Of a stretch of 22,823 bases of DNA, positions 1-5,894 are shown piece by piece. The stretch spans positions 1 through 22,823 of the IMG/VR virus record IMGVR_UViG_3300030098_001852; one strand, written 5' to 3'. This stretch comes from a virus. Made by a program: the position numbers and the translations under genes. Position 1 is the first letter of the stretch, and each line of letters begins with the position of its first letter. Under the pieces are notes generated by a model. It was not told where the DNA came from and made no database searches. It was given only the letters and a program-made list of their open reading frames with translations.

Positions 1-1014
1 TGCATTTTCTTTTTCAGTAACATATCTAGATTCGGCTTCCTTCCGTGCCTCTATTTCTGCGTGTACTTGTCTATTTCTTGCTTCTATTTCGTCATATCTA
101 CTTAAAGACTGAACATTTATAGCACCACCGTTGTTGTAAGTAGTTAAAGCTTGGTTTTCTGCTTCTCTCCAACCTTCAATAATAATTTGGTCAGGATCAA
201 CACCTACATGTTTATGAAGTTTTTCTAGTACTTTTCCTTCTGGTAATTGTATTTTATCGTCATCTTGAAATGCTAGATATTCTTGGAAGGATCTAAGTTT
301 ATCAAATGCTATACCAGCTTGGTCATACCCCTCATCTGTTCTAATAAATTCGAATTTATTCTGCTTTATATATCTGTTCCAAATAGAATCTTGTAAGGCT
401 AAATTGGTAAGACTGTTGGTACCACCTCTAGCAGCTGTTTTACCATGATCTATATCCTTTCCTTCTGTACCTTTTAATCTGTTATAGACCCATTTCTGCC
501 ATTTAATATATCCTTCTTTAGATTTACCCTCTGGCCAACCATAGTTTCTATTTGGATCATATTTCTCAGTTTTATAATACTTTCTAAATAATTTCCTCAT
601 TTTATTGTGGAAATCTTTCTCAGCATTACGTGCAGCTTTTGCGTCTTTAGGGAATTCAAGTTTCTCTTTTAATTCAGCTTTATATTCTTCAATTTTATCT
701 AAAGCTAATACTTGGCCTTTTGTTTCAGGTACAAATCCGTATAAGGCTGAACTTCTTTTTTCTTCGTGTTTTTTCTTACTTTCTAGTTGTTTAAGTTTAT
801 TTGGAAAAGTAATCTCTCCTTTATTAAGAGAAGCACCAAATATTTGGCCATCTTCTTTTAGATATCCAAAGTGTTTAGTGAAACCAGCTAAACTTTTACT
901 TCCTTTTACGAAGTTCTCTTTATTATTTAAAAAAGCTTTAGCTGCTCTTGCATAAGCTTGTCTATTCCCATCAAAAACATTTGAATACCTCTTAGGTATT
1001 GTGATTTCAGACAT
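1..1014 (-). CDS. Large protein with internal HNH-like motif (C-terminus cut by window edge)
   Basis: An open frame runs 338 codons from an ATG at 1014 to the window edge without a stop, so the C-terminus is missing. The protein is highly charged and mostly helical in appearance, with long K/E-rich stretches. Residues 187-214 read D-I-D-H, then R-G-G-T-N and T-N-L, then W-N-R. This spacing resembles an HNH (beta-beta-alpha metal) nuclease core with H190, N204 and N213, although the zinc-binding cysteines of classical HNH proteins are absent. I do not recognise the family. It lies where T7 order would place gene 19 (large terminase), but I see no Walker A motif in the visible part. An intrinsic terminator ends directly at its start codon and no separate ribosome-binding site is present. 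The nuclease role is an inference from the motif alone. Confidence 0.8.
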   Translation of the reverse strand, partial: MSEITIPKRYSNVFDGNRQAYARAAKAFLNNKENFVKGSKSLAGFTKHFGYLKEDGQIFGASLNKGEITFPNKLKQLESKKKHEEKRSSALYGFVPETKGQVLALDKIEEYKAELKEKLEFPKDAKAARNAEKDFHNKMRKLFRKYYKTEKYDPNRNYGWPEGKSKEGYIKWQKWVYNRLKGTEGKDIDHGKTAARGGTNSLTNLALQDSIWNRYIKQNKFEFIRTDEGYDQAGIAFDKLRSFQEYLAFQDDDKIQLPEGKVLEKLHKHVGVDPDQIIIEGWREAENQALTTYNNGGAINVQSLSRYDEIEARNRQVHAEIEARKEAESRYVTEKENA

Positions 1015-1039
1015 AAAAAAAGCCGCCCTTTCGGACGGC
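1015..1039 (-). terminator. Intrinsic terminator after the HNH gene
   Basis: Read on the minus strand, a 7-bp stem GCCGTCC/GGGCGGC (one G-T pair) closes a GAAA tetraloop and is followed by seven T residues. This is a textbook Rho-independent terminator for leftward transcription. The opposite strand lacks a T-tract after the stem, so it is directional. It lies about 22 bases past the stop of the HNH gene. The T-tract runs straight into the ATG of the next gene at 1014. Confidence 0.88.
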
Positions 1040-1061
1040 GGTTGATATTTACTTCAGGTGG

Positions 1062-1391
1062 CTAACTAATGTGAGACAGAATCAACTGTTCTCTATCAGG
1101 GATACGTCCATATGTTTGGCGCATCCATCTGAGCCAATGACTACTACCTTTACCTTGGTTGCAAGTTCTACAAGCAGGGACAAGATTGCTTGCAATACTT
1201 TCTCCACCGTTTGTTTTAGGCTTGACATGATCAAGCGTGAGTTCATGTAATTCATAATTGTTTCCGCAATAAACACATTGACAATTGAAGTGCTCTTTAA
1301 TAGCTCTTCTCCAGAGCTTTTTAGCGTCAGGACTTGTCATGGTTATTAGGTTGTATAAATAGTGTTCAGGTTTAGGTAGTACAGGGGTCAT
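1062..1391 (-). CDS. HNH endonuclease
   Basis: This 109-aa protein has a classical zinc-supported HNH core: C-V-Y-C-G near residues 39-43, L-T-L-D-H-V-K-P near 51-58, N-G-G-E, then N-L-V-P-A-C-R-T-C-N. The two CxxC pairs would bind the structural zinc, and D-H with the following N supplies the metal-binding catalytic residues. Family members are single-domain nicking or double-strand DNA endonucleases, found free-standing in phages both as homing enzymes and as packaging helpers. The ATG at 1391 overlaps the stop of the preceding gene (ATGA); a second Met at residue 18 is a possible alternative start. Closeness to the small terminase makes a role in packaging possible, but homing activity cannot be excluded. 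Confidence 0.9.
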   Translation of the reverse strand: MTPVLPKPEHYLYNLITMTSPDAKKLWRRAIKEHFNCQCVYCGNNYELHELTLDHVKPKTNGGESIASNLVPACRTCNQGKGSSHWLRWMRQTYGRIPDREQLILSHIS

Positions 1392-1624
1392 TTACGAGTT
1401 TTTTTAAGTCTGCTTTTTCTATTAACCGAAGGTCTTTGAAGTCTCCCTCTAGTGGTACTTCCTTTATAGTGAGCAGCATCTAAGCCATCACCATTTCCGT
1501 AGGTACCAAGTTTTCGATTTAATTTATTAGCGTTAACTCTTAATGCTTTACCCTTTTTAGTTTTGTTGTACGCTTTCTGTTGGGCTTTATAATTTCCGTT
1601 AGCGTACTTCGCTCCTTTTGCCAT
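1388..1624 (-). CDS. Small basic protein with HNH-like D-x-x-H motif
   Basis: A 78-aa, strongly basic protein (many K, R and N). Its C-terminal half carries G-L-D-A-A-H-Y-K-G at residues 47-55, then T-T-R-G-R and P-S-V-N-R-K-S-R. This D-x-x-H ... R-G ... x-N-R pattern resembles small phage proteins with a degenerate HNH-type metal site that sit near terminase genes; that likeness is from memory. There are no cysteines for a structural zinc. The gene starts at an ATG 26 bases inside the end of the small terminase gene, and its stop overlaps the HNH gene start by 4 bases, so the three are probably translationally coupled. DNA binding or nuclease activity is inferred. Confidence 0.75.
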   Translation of the reverse strand: MAKGAKYANGNYKAQQKAYNKTKKGKALRVNANKLNRKLGTYGNGDGLDAAHYKGSTTRGRLQRPSVNRKSRLKKTRK

Positions 1625-1868
1625 ATAGTCTTGTTTGTACGAGTTCTGGGTCTACAGTTGGCATAATTGCAGCTAGCTTTGATAAAGGGCTGCCTTCTAA
1701 AGCAATACCGCTTATGTCATTAGTCTTTAGCCAATCACAAGCTGCTTTTAAATCTTGAGTAGTAGCAGTGCCACTTTTGACCCGCTTTAGGAATTCTTCT
1801 GTGACAAGGCTATGTAATTCGTTGAACTGATCTTCAGTGGCTTTTTGTGTGCGAAAGGCTTTGTTCAT
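1599..1868 (-). CDS. Terminase small subunit, T7 gp18-like (DNA maturase A)
   Basis: An 89-aa protein, the same length as T7 gp18. It has a helical N-terminal part (Q-F-N-E-L-H-S-L-V-T-E-E-F) followed by R-V-K-S-G-T-A-T-T-Q-D-L-K-A-A-C-D-W-L-K-T-N-D-I, a pattern I associate with small terminase subunits of T7-like marine phages. The C-terminus is P-T-V-D-P-E. The protein would recognise concatemeric phage DNA and present it to the large terminase. Its ATG overlaps the upstream stop (TAATG). In T7 the large subunit gene 19 follows with only a spanin gene between; here HNH-type genes follow instead and the large subunit is not in the window. The assignment rests on motif, size and position. Confidence 0.75.
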   Translation of the reverse strand: MNKAFRTQKATEDQFNELHSLVTEEFLKRVKSGTATTQDLKAACDWLKTNDISGIALEGSPLSKLAAIMPTVDPELVQTRLYGKRSEVR

Positions 1869-2035
1869 TACTCTTTAGTTCCTGGGAATAAATTCTTCTT
1901 AATTAATTCGACTGCCTTATCATCAATGGTATTGTCAGTTGACTCAGCATAGGCTTCTAGTAGTTGTATAACTAATTCCTTTACAGCTGAAGAGCTGAGG
2001 AATGCCATTAGGATGGGCTTGATAAGTACGATCAT
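1868..2035 (-). CDS. Small conserved-looking protein, 55 aa
   Basis: A 55-residue protein starts M-I-V-L-I-K-P-I-L-M-A-F-L and ends N-L-F-P-G-T-K-E. The first 20 residues are hydrophobic or amphipathic, and the rest is acidic (D-N-T-I-D-D-K-A-V-E). I recall similar short proteins in marine phages, but cannot name a function. Its ATG overlaps the stop of the preceding 25-codon gene as ATGA, and its TAA overlaps the ATG of the small terminase as TAATG. Such back-to-back coupling strongly suggests real translation. No Shine-Dalgarno sequence precedes it, in line with reinitiation. A membrane-associated role near lysis genes is only a guess. Confidence 0.72.
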   Translation of the reverse strand: MIVLIKPILMAFLSSSAVKELVIQLLEAYAESTDNTIDDKAVELIKKNLFPGTKE

Positions 2036-2109
2036 GGTGTGTTAATTGTGTTTTTTAAAAAAATGTATAAAAGTATGGTTACGCAAATAACCGCTATAAA
2101 CGAAGTCAT
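2032..2109 (-). CDS. 25-residue single-helix membrane mini-protein
   Basis: This tiny ORF encodes M-T-S-F-I-A-V-I-C-V-T-I-L-L-Y-I-F-L-K-N-T-I-N-T-P. One hydrophobic run of about 15 residues is followed by a lysine and a polar tail. The ATG at 2109 overlaps the stop of the upstream gene (ATGA), and its TGA overlaps the ATG of the downstream gene (ATGA). It therefore fills the gap exactly, in one frame, between two coding genes, which is hard to explain by chance. A single-pass membrane peptide next to signal-peptide proteins could be a small holin-like or antiholin-like lysis factor, but there is no family recognition behind this. Confidence 0.6.
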   Translation of the reverse strand: MTSFIAVICVTILLYIFLKNTINTP

Positions 2110-2747
2110 TTCTTAAATGGGTTTAATGACCACCCTTTCTTTTCAGGTTGTGGTGGTTCTTTTGATTTGAGGTAAGACGCAATTGGAATAACGTCATTAC
2201 ACATATGAGCTACACGACTACCAGGTACTAGCATGAAGCCTTTCTGTTGTAGTTCAGCACATTTCAGTGCTCTTACTAACTCATAATCCAACTGCATTTT
2301 TTCTTCTTGTCTTTTAGCAATGCGTCGGCACTGCTCTAGTCCACGTTTATCTAGTGGAACCATAAAGTTAAGTTGCATACCCCAGTTTTCAGTCATGGTG
2401 TAACTACTGGGAGACATTTCTCCTTTACTGTGTTCCCAAGGTTTAACGTGATTACCCATATAGAAAGGTGAGAACGTCATAGTGCTTCCGTTACAGGAAA
2501 TATTGGGTCCATAGTTCTGCCTGGATGGAGCACCATTGTTCTGGAATTGCACGGCTTGATTGGTTACATTTCCAGTCGCAGCCGCCACAGGATTAGAGGT
2601 GTTATTTATCTCATCCTCTGCACGTGCTGGTAGACCTATTGCGAGAAGACCGATAAGGAGGTAGTGGTAGCTGTAGTTTCGATGTCTCTTGTGATATCGA
2701 TTGTTTCTACTACTCCCGCTGATCTTGTCACTGTTTCGAAAGTGAAT
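2106..2747 (-). CDS. Exported protein of unknown function; start codon uncertain
   Basis: The frame ends at 2106 and clearly codes from about 2660 downward. A signal-peptide-like core L-L-I-G-L-L-A-I-G-L-P-A-R-A is followed by a mature part of about 170 residues starting E-D-E-I-N-N. The mature part has a polar N-terminal region, several cysteines, a charged helical stretch (C-R-R-I-A-K-R-Q-E-E-K-M) and a lysine/proline-rich tail. No ATG, GTG or TTG lies in frame within about 85 codons before the hydrophobic core, and the open frame further upstream reads like a shadow of the overlapping gene. The left limit given here is an ATT at 2747, preceded 4 bases away by AAGGAG; an ATC at 2654 or an indel are alternatives. 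It is followed directly by the 25-codon gene (ATGA). An envelope or lysis role is possible but unproven. Confidence 0.6.
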   Translation of the reverse strand: MHFRNSDKISGSSRNNRYHKRHRNYSYHYLLIGLLAIGLPARAEDEINNTSNPVAAATGNVTNQAVQFQNNGAPSRQNYGPNISCNGSTMTFSPFYMGNHVKPWEHSKGEMSPSSYTMTENWGMQLNFMVPLDKRGLEQCRRIAKRQEEKMQLDYELVRALKCAELQQKGFMLVPGSRVAHMCNDVIPIASYLKSKEPPQPEKKGWSLNPFKK

Positions 2748-3004
2748 GGATCTCCTTGCGTTGTTACTGTAAATATTGAATCTGAAGCTTCGATACCGCC
2801 TGAAGTAGCTGAAGAGTGAGTTATGTTGTCTCCTGACCACTTTTTGTATGCGCCACCATATACTTCTGTTTCGATTGTTTCTGTTATCTCTTGAGTTGTA
2901 GTTGTTGTCGATTGCATACTCCCTTGTGTGAACTGAGGAGTAATTAAGTCGGCTCTTGCAACTGTGGGTGATACCAGCATTAAGAGTAGTAGCCATTTTT
3001 TCAT
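2636..3004 (-). CDS. Exported Thr-rich protein with signal peptide
   Basis: The start chosen is the ATG at 3004 (M-K-K-W-L-L-L-L-M-L-V-S), which overlaps the TGA of the upstream gene as ATGA; an in-frame ATG nine codons earlier would add a charged leader and is less likely. Residues 1-18 or so form a classical signal peptide ending A-R-A before D-L-I-T-P. The mature part of roughly 100 residues is rich in Thr, Ser, Glu and Ile, with pseudo-repeats such as T-T-T-T-T-Q-E-I-T-E-T-I-E-T and I-T-R-D-I-E-T-T-A-T-T-T. That suggests an extended beta or fibrous protein. Its end overlaps the next gene in the -1 frame. I do not recognise the family; it may act in the periplasm or be a virion component. 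Confidence 0.72.
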   Translation of the reverse strand: MKKWLLLLMLVSPTVARADLITPQFTQGSMQSTTTTTQEITETIETEVYGGAYKKWSGDNITHSSATSGGIEASDSIFTVTTQGDPFTFETVTRSAGVVETIDITRDIETTATTTSLSVFSQ

Positions 3005-3318
3005 TCTTCTTTTTTCTTTGCCATAGGACAATTGACGGGAGTTATGTTTCCGTTGTTTTTACTATTACCTGTGGTCAAACCAAAACTGGCAAGTGCTCCC
3101 GTAAACACACTGGCAACGAACGTGATATCTGAGTTCCCAGCTTTCTTTATCATCGGTAATTCAACGTAGTTCATCGTTATGATGAAACCAGACCAAACCA
3201 CAACGCCAAGTCTGACGAATGTTCCTAAGATCTGGATTTGGTGTTCTTGGTCTTCAGCAGCGTCTTTTAGCTTGCTAATGAGACCTTTTCTTTTTTCTCC
3301 TTTCTCTTTTTCTTCCAT
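3001..3318 (-). CDS. Two-helix membrane protein, holin-like candidate
   Basis: A 105-aa protein with a strongly basic and acidic N-terminus (M-E-E-K-E-K-G-E-K-R-K-G), followed by a likely membrane segment around F-V-R-L-G-V-V-V-W-S-G-F-I-I-T-M. After a polar loop (E-L-P-M-I-K-K-A-G-N-S-D) comes a second segment, F-V-A-S-V-F-T-G-A-L-A-S-F-G-L. The C-terminus is polar, with a final K-K-K-E-E. Size and topology fit a class II holin, and similar proteins occur in cyanophages (recalled, not searched). The ATG lies 52 bases inside the end of the upstream gene, and its TGA overlaps the next start (ATGA). Holin function is inferred from topology and from the neighbouring secreted proteins. Confidence 0.7.
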   Translation of the reverse strand: MEEKEKGEKRKGLISKLKDAAEDQEHQIQILGTFVRLGVVVWSGFIITMNYVELPMIKKAGNSDITFVASVFTGALASFGLTTGNSKNNGNITPVNCPMAKKKEE

Positions 3319-3665
3319 GCGTCAATTTTGCCTTGAAGGAATTTCTGAACCTTTTTCTTAATTGGTTCAAATAGTGATGAGGTAATAGATGTGGTACCTA
3401 CAGCCACTACAGCAGTAGTTACCGCCGTAACCACTACCGCAGTTTCGGGTAGTGGCATTTGTATATCTAATACAGGTATATCTAATTTCCTTGGTGGAGG
3501 TGGAGCTTCACTTGTAGAAGTCTCTGCCTTTACTCCATCTGGTGACTCCAAATCTGTAGGAGGAATCACCATTGTTTTATATCTAGGAACTTTTGCTGTA
3601 GGTACCTTCAAAGTCATCCTCGGAATAGGTGGTACCGAGGGTAACGTCAATGAAGGTAGTTCCAA
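3267..3665 (-). CDS. Pro-rich protein with one membrane segment and basic tail (TTG start)
   Basis: A 132-aa protein in three parts. The first is a proline-rich, low-complexity region of about 70 residues (L-P-S-V-P-P-I-P-R-M, S-E-A-P-P-P-P-R-K). The second is a hydrophobic segment, A-V-V-V-T-A-V-T-T-A-V-V-A-V-G, suited to span a membrane. The third is a very basic C-terminus rich in K. The start is a TTG at 3665 that directly abuts the TAA of the upstream gene, with GGAGG 11 bases before it; the next in-frame Met is at residue 17. The same architecture is familiar from cyanophage genomes, but its function is unknown to me. It could anchor a virion or envelope complex. It overlaps the following gene by 52 bases. 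Confidence 0.7.
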   Translation of the reverse strand: MELPSLTLPSVPPIPRMTLKVPTAKVPRYKTMVIPPTDLESPDGVKAETSTSEAPPPPRKLDIPVLDIQMPLPETAVVVTAVTTAVVAVGTTSITSSLFEPIKKKVQKFLQGKIDAWKKKRKEKKEKVSLAS

Positions 3666-3848
3666 TTAGTCTGCTGCCTCCGCTGTGTTACCTGCTGCTA
3701 CCCATTCTAGGTATTCTTGATAGTCTGCGTTTTCTGTCGTTGTAGGAATCCATGCTCCATCTGATTTTCTAATAATAATATCTGTCTTATCTTTTCCAGC
3801 CTCAAAAGGAAAATTTTCTGGATACTTGCCTGGTAATTTATAACTCAT
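3666..3848 (-). CDS. Small tail-fibre helper-like protein, 60 aa
   Basis: The C-terminal half reads A-D-Y-Q-E-Y-L-E-W-V-A-A-G-N-T-A-E-A-A-D. This closely follows a motif common in short phage proteins encoded next to tail fibre genes (N-x-D-Y-Q-x-Y-L-x-W-x-A-x-G-N-T-P-x-P-A-D). The first 35 residues hold I-I-I-R-K-S-D-G-A-W-I-P, matching the usual preceding part. It starts 2 bases after the stop of the CBM-like fibre gene. By position it is the helper of that fibre protein, possibly in folding or assembly, but a structural role is equally possible. Confidence 0.7.
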   Translation of the reverse strand: MSYKLPGKYPENFPFEAGKDKTDIIIRKSDGAWIPTTTENADYQEYLEWVAAGNTAEAAD

Positions 3849-3850
3849 AA

Positions 3851-4948
3851 TTAAAGCTCCGCTGAGAATGTAGCACTGTCAACATACTTCGCACTGTTAA
3901 GATCATATGCAGCAGAGATTAAAGCTCGAAAGCATAAAACTTGTTGAGAATTTGTATAAGTACTAAAACTACTAGCTGACCCTCCTGTTAATGTTGCAGT
4001 AGGTATGGCTCTCATTTGAACAGGATGATCTATTTGTAACAGTCGAAAATCCCCTCTATACGCATAGGCAGTTCGTTGAAAAGAGGTTTGCCAGTAATAA
4101 CGTTGGCAGAGAGCTAATTCAGAACCATACGATCTATGTTCAAAGTCAGTGGCAACGTCTCCTACTTCTAACTGAACGCCTGTCACAGCAATAGTTGCAT
4201 CATCTGTTGTATACCAGGTAGAAGTATTATCTGGCATCCTGTTTGAACCTGAATAAGCACCCCATTGATTTAACGTTACTCCTGAAGATGTTTTATCAGT
4301 ACCACTAAAAGGAACTAAAAAATTAAAATAAAACGCAGCTTCATTATTATTATCAAATTGAACACCTGAAGCACCTGGAATTGTTTTAGTTATTTTTGTC
4401 CAGGTATTAGCAGATAACGAACCTGTTTCATATGGGTATGACTGACGAGTTCCGTCAAGAGTTGTCATATATCCATAGAAATTTTGAGCAACACTTGATT
4501 TAACCCAAAAACTTACAGTTATATAACTAGATGCAGAAGTATAATCCCAACCACTATTAGCTAGATCTTGTGCTTCTGCCATATATTGCAGTTCCATTTC
4601 ATCGCCTGAACCTGCGCCACTTGATTGATTACCATTCGTAATTTGCCAAGCATGTCTAAAACCTTTTTCCCAAGGTCCAGTATCACTAGAAGTTAAAGCT
4701 ATTTGTGCTTGGTCAGGATTATTATCTAATCCATTTGCACTAATTCTAAATCTGTCTACAGTCCCATAACTTACAGTTGCAGTAGCCGAAGCACCCCTTT
4801 GTGCAATATTCATCGCACCGTTAATTATTAAATTTCTGTTGCTTAGATTATTAGTAATCTTGGCGGTTGCTGTTCCATCACTAGCCAATGTAATCGCATC
4901 GCTAGTTGCCGTTGTATGGCGTATTGCGTTTGTTTTTAATTGGCTCAT
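3851..4948 (-). CDS. Tail fibre / receptor-binding-like protein with carbohydrate-binding-type domain
   Basis: This 365-aa protein begins with an attachment-type region (M-S-Q-L-K-T-N-A-I-R-H ... S-D-G-T-A-T-A). It is followed by N-L-I-I-N-G-A-M-N-I-A-Q-R-G near residues 39-52, a motif widespread at the start of phage receptor-binding modules. The central part looks like a beta-sandwich carbohydrate-binding module (I-T-V-S-F-W-V-K-S-S, T-W-T-K-I-T-K-T-I-P-G), closed by G-V-Q-L-E-V-G-D-V-A-T-D-F-E-H-R-S. That closing motif is typical of phage and prophage tail proteins. The last 80 residues are a distinct, probably variable tip with aromatic residues. The ATG overlaps the upstream gene by 4 bases. 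It likely binds cell-surface glycans of the host. Confidence 0.82.
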   Translation of the reverse strand: MSQLKTNAIRHTTATSDAITLASDGTATAKITNNLSNRNLIINGAMNIAQRGASATATVSYGTVDRFRISANGLDNNPDQAQIALTSSDTGPWEKGFRHAWQITNGNQSSGAGSGDEMELQYMAEAQDLANSGWDYTSASSYITVSFWVKSSVAQNFYGYMTTLDGTRQSYPYETGSLSANTWTKITKTIPGASGVQFDNNNEAAFYFNFLVPFSGTDKTSSGVTLNQWGAYSGSNRMPDNTSTWYTTDDATIAVTGVQLEVGDVATDFEHRSYGSELALCQRYYWQTSFQRTAYAYRGDFRLLQIDHPVQMRAIPTATLTGGSASSFSTYTNSQQVLCFRALISAAYDLNSAKYVDSATFSAEL

Positions 4949-5286
4949 GGTTTTGGATTGTCAGATTTAACTTTGTCAATGGCTTCGACCCACTTGTTAG
5001 TGCCATTCTTTTTGTCCCAATAGAGCTGATCTAATTGTTCTCCAATCTCATCGTAAGCTCTTTTACGAGCTTTTCTTGCTCTATTGCTTGTATATAATTT
5101 ATCTCCTTCTGAATCTAGAGCTGATAATTCACTATCTGTAGGTTTAGTTATACCAGATACATCCCATTTTTTAATAACATGATCTTGTATTTCAATAGTT
5201 CTATTATCTACATAAGCATCTGCTTGTGCTTCAGTCTTACCTTTAGAAATTAGATAAGCTTTTGTTTTATAAAATGTTGTAGCCAT
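4945..5286 (-). CDS. Tail-fibre assembly helper-like protein
   Basis: A 113-aa, charged, probably helical protein. The C-terminal part reads R-K-A-R-K-R-A-Y-D-E-I-G-E-Q-L-D-Q-L-Y, then K-W-V-E-A-I-D-K-V-K-S-D-N-P-K-P. This Y-x-x-I-x-x-Q-L-D-x-L-Y ... W-x-x-x-I-x-x-V-K-x-x-x-P pattern is typical of phage proteins next to tail fibres. It is clearly related to the C-terminus of the protein encoded at 5891-6163. It starts 2 bases after the upstream fibre-like gene and its stop overlaps the following fibre gene by 4 bases. Known or presumed relatives act as chaperones or connectors for fibre assembly; that role is inferred here. Confidence 0.72.
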   Translation of the reverse strand: MATTFYKTKAYLISKGKTEAQADAYVDNRTIEIQDHVIKKWDVSGITKPTDSELSALDSEGDKLYTSNRARKARKRAYDEIGEQLDQLYWDKKNGTNKWVEAIDKVKSDNPKP

Positions 5287-5288
5287 AA

Positions 5289-5894
5289 TTATGCGAGTTT
5301 AAAACCCCCTAAGAAAGTATTTTTACTACCTGGTGCATTTATAGAACCACCTTCATTATGGTAAACATTCATTTCCACTACGTCACCTGCAGCTAAAGTA
5401 ACAATAAAACTACCATTACCTTGTAGATTTTGATCACTATTTCCAGAGGTATATTGGATATCAGACCAATCAACTCCATCATCATTTACTTTAACTTCAG
5501 CTATCATAGTTTCACCGCTATCAATTGCAGGGAATCTTATACCAAAGAAAATACAATATCTACCACCTTGACCACTGGGAACTGTATAGCCATTACTAGC
5601 AAATCCATTATCTGTGTCCCATTCCTCAGTACCTAAATTAGTAATCTTTGTCCAAGTTCCGCTACTTATACTTTGATCAGCATTAGATGTTGCTAACCAA
5701 GAAGGTGTATTACCTGATACTGCAACAGTTGCGAAACTTAAATTCTTTGATCCATCAGTTTTTAAATATTGACCTGCACTCCCATCGGCTACAGGGAGAA
5801 CAAATGGAACATCAGCATTACCTGTTGTTGTAGCTGGACCCTTAAGGGAGACAGTGCCTCCTCCTGAGTCAGCTGTTAATTTTATTTCACTCAT
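5289..5894 (-). CDS. Fibre-like protein with C1q-like C-terminal domain
   Basis: A 201-aa protein. Residues 1-57 contain S-L-K-G-P-A ... F-V-L-P-V-A-D-G-S-A-G-Q-Y-L-K-T-D-G-S-K-N-L-S-F, a phage fibre module also found inside the gp17-like fibre of this genome (residues about 495-530 there). The rest resembles a C1q/TNF-like jelly-roll domain: P-S-W-L-A-T-S-N-A-D-Q-S-I-S, then G-T-W-T-K-I, then G-G-R-Y-C-I-F-F-G-I-R-F, then V-E-M-N-V-Y-H-N, ending F-L-G-G-F-K-L-A. Such domains trimerise and form receptor-contacting tips. Its ATG overlaps the previous gene by 4 bases. It probably attaches to the tail as an accessory fibre or tip. Confidence 0.78.
   Translation of the reverse strand: MSEIKLTADSGGGTVSLKGPATTTGNADVPFVLPVADGSAGQYLKTDGSKNLSFATVAVSGNTPSWLATSNADQSISSGTWTKITNLGTEEWDTDNGFASNGYTVPSGQGGRYCIFFGIRFPAIDSGETMIAEVKVNDDGVDWSDIQYTSGNSDQNLQGNGSFIVTLAAGDVVEMNVYHNEGGSINAPGSKNTFLGGFKLA

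Noticed and set aside
605-955. Plus-strand ORF of 116 codons
   Set aside because: It lies fully within the HNH-like large gene on the other strand, is Ser/Leu/Phe-rich as expected for an antisense shadow, and has no ribosome-binding site.
1082-1276. Second minus-strand ORF inside the HNH gene
   Set aside because: It overlaps the well-supported HNH protein in another frame and has no recognisable features.
2748-2996. N-terminal extension of the exported protein back to an ATG at 2996
   Set aside because: The extra residues are an R/N/S/Y-rich shadow of the overlapping signal-peptide protein and would bury the signal peptide about 110 residues inside the chain.
3391-3669. Plus-strand hydrophobic ORF of 92 codons
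   Set aside because: It is antisense to the Pro-rich protein; its Thr/Gly/Val content mirrors the low-complexity codons of the opposite strand.
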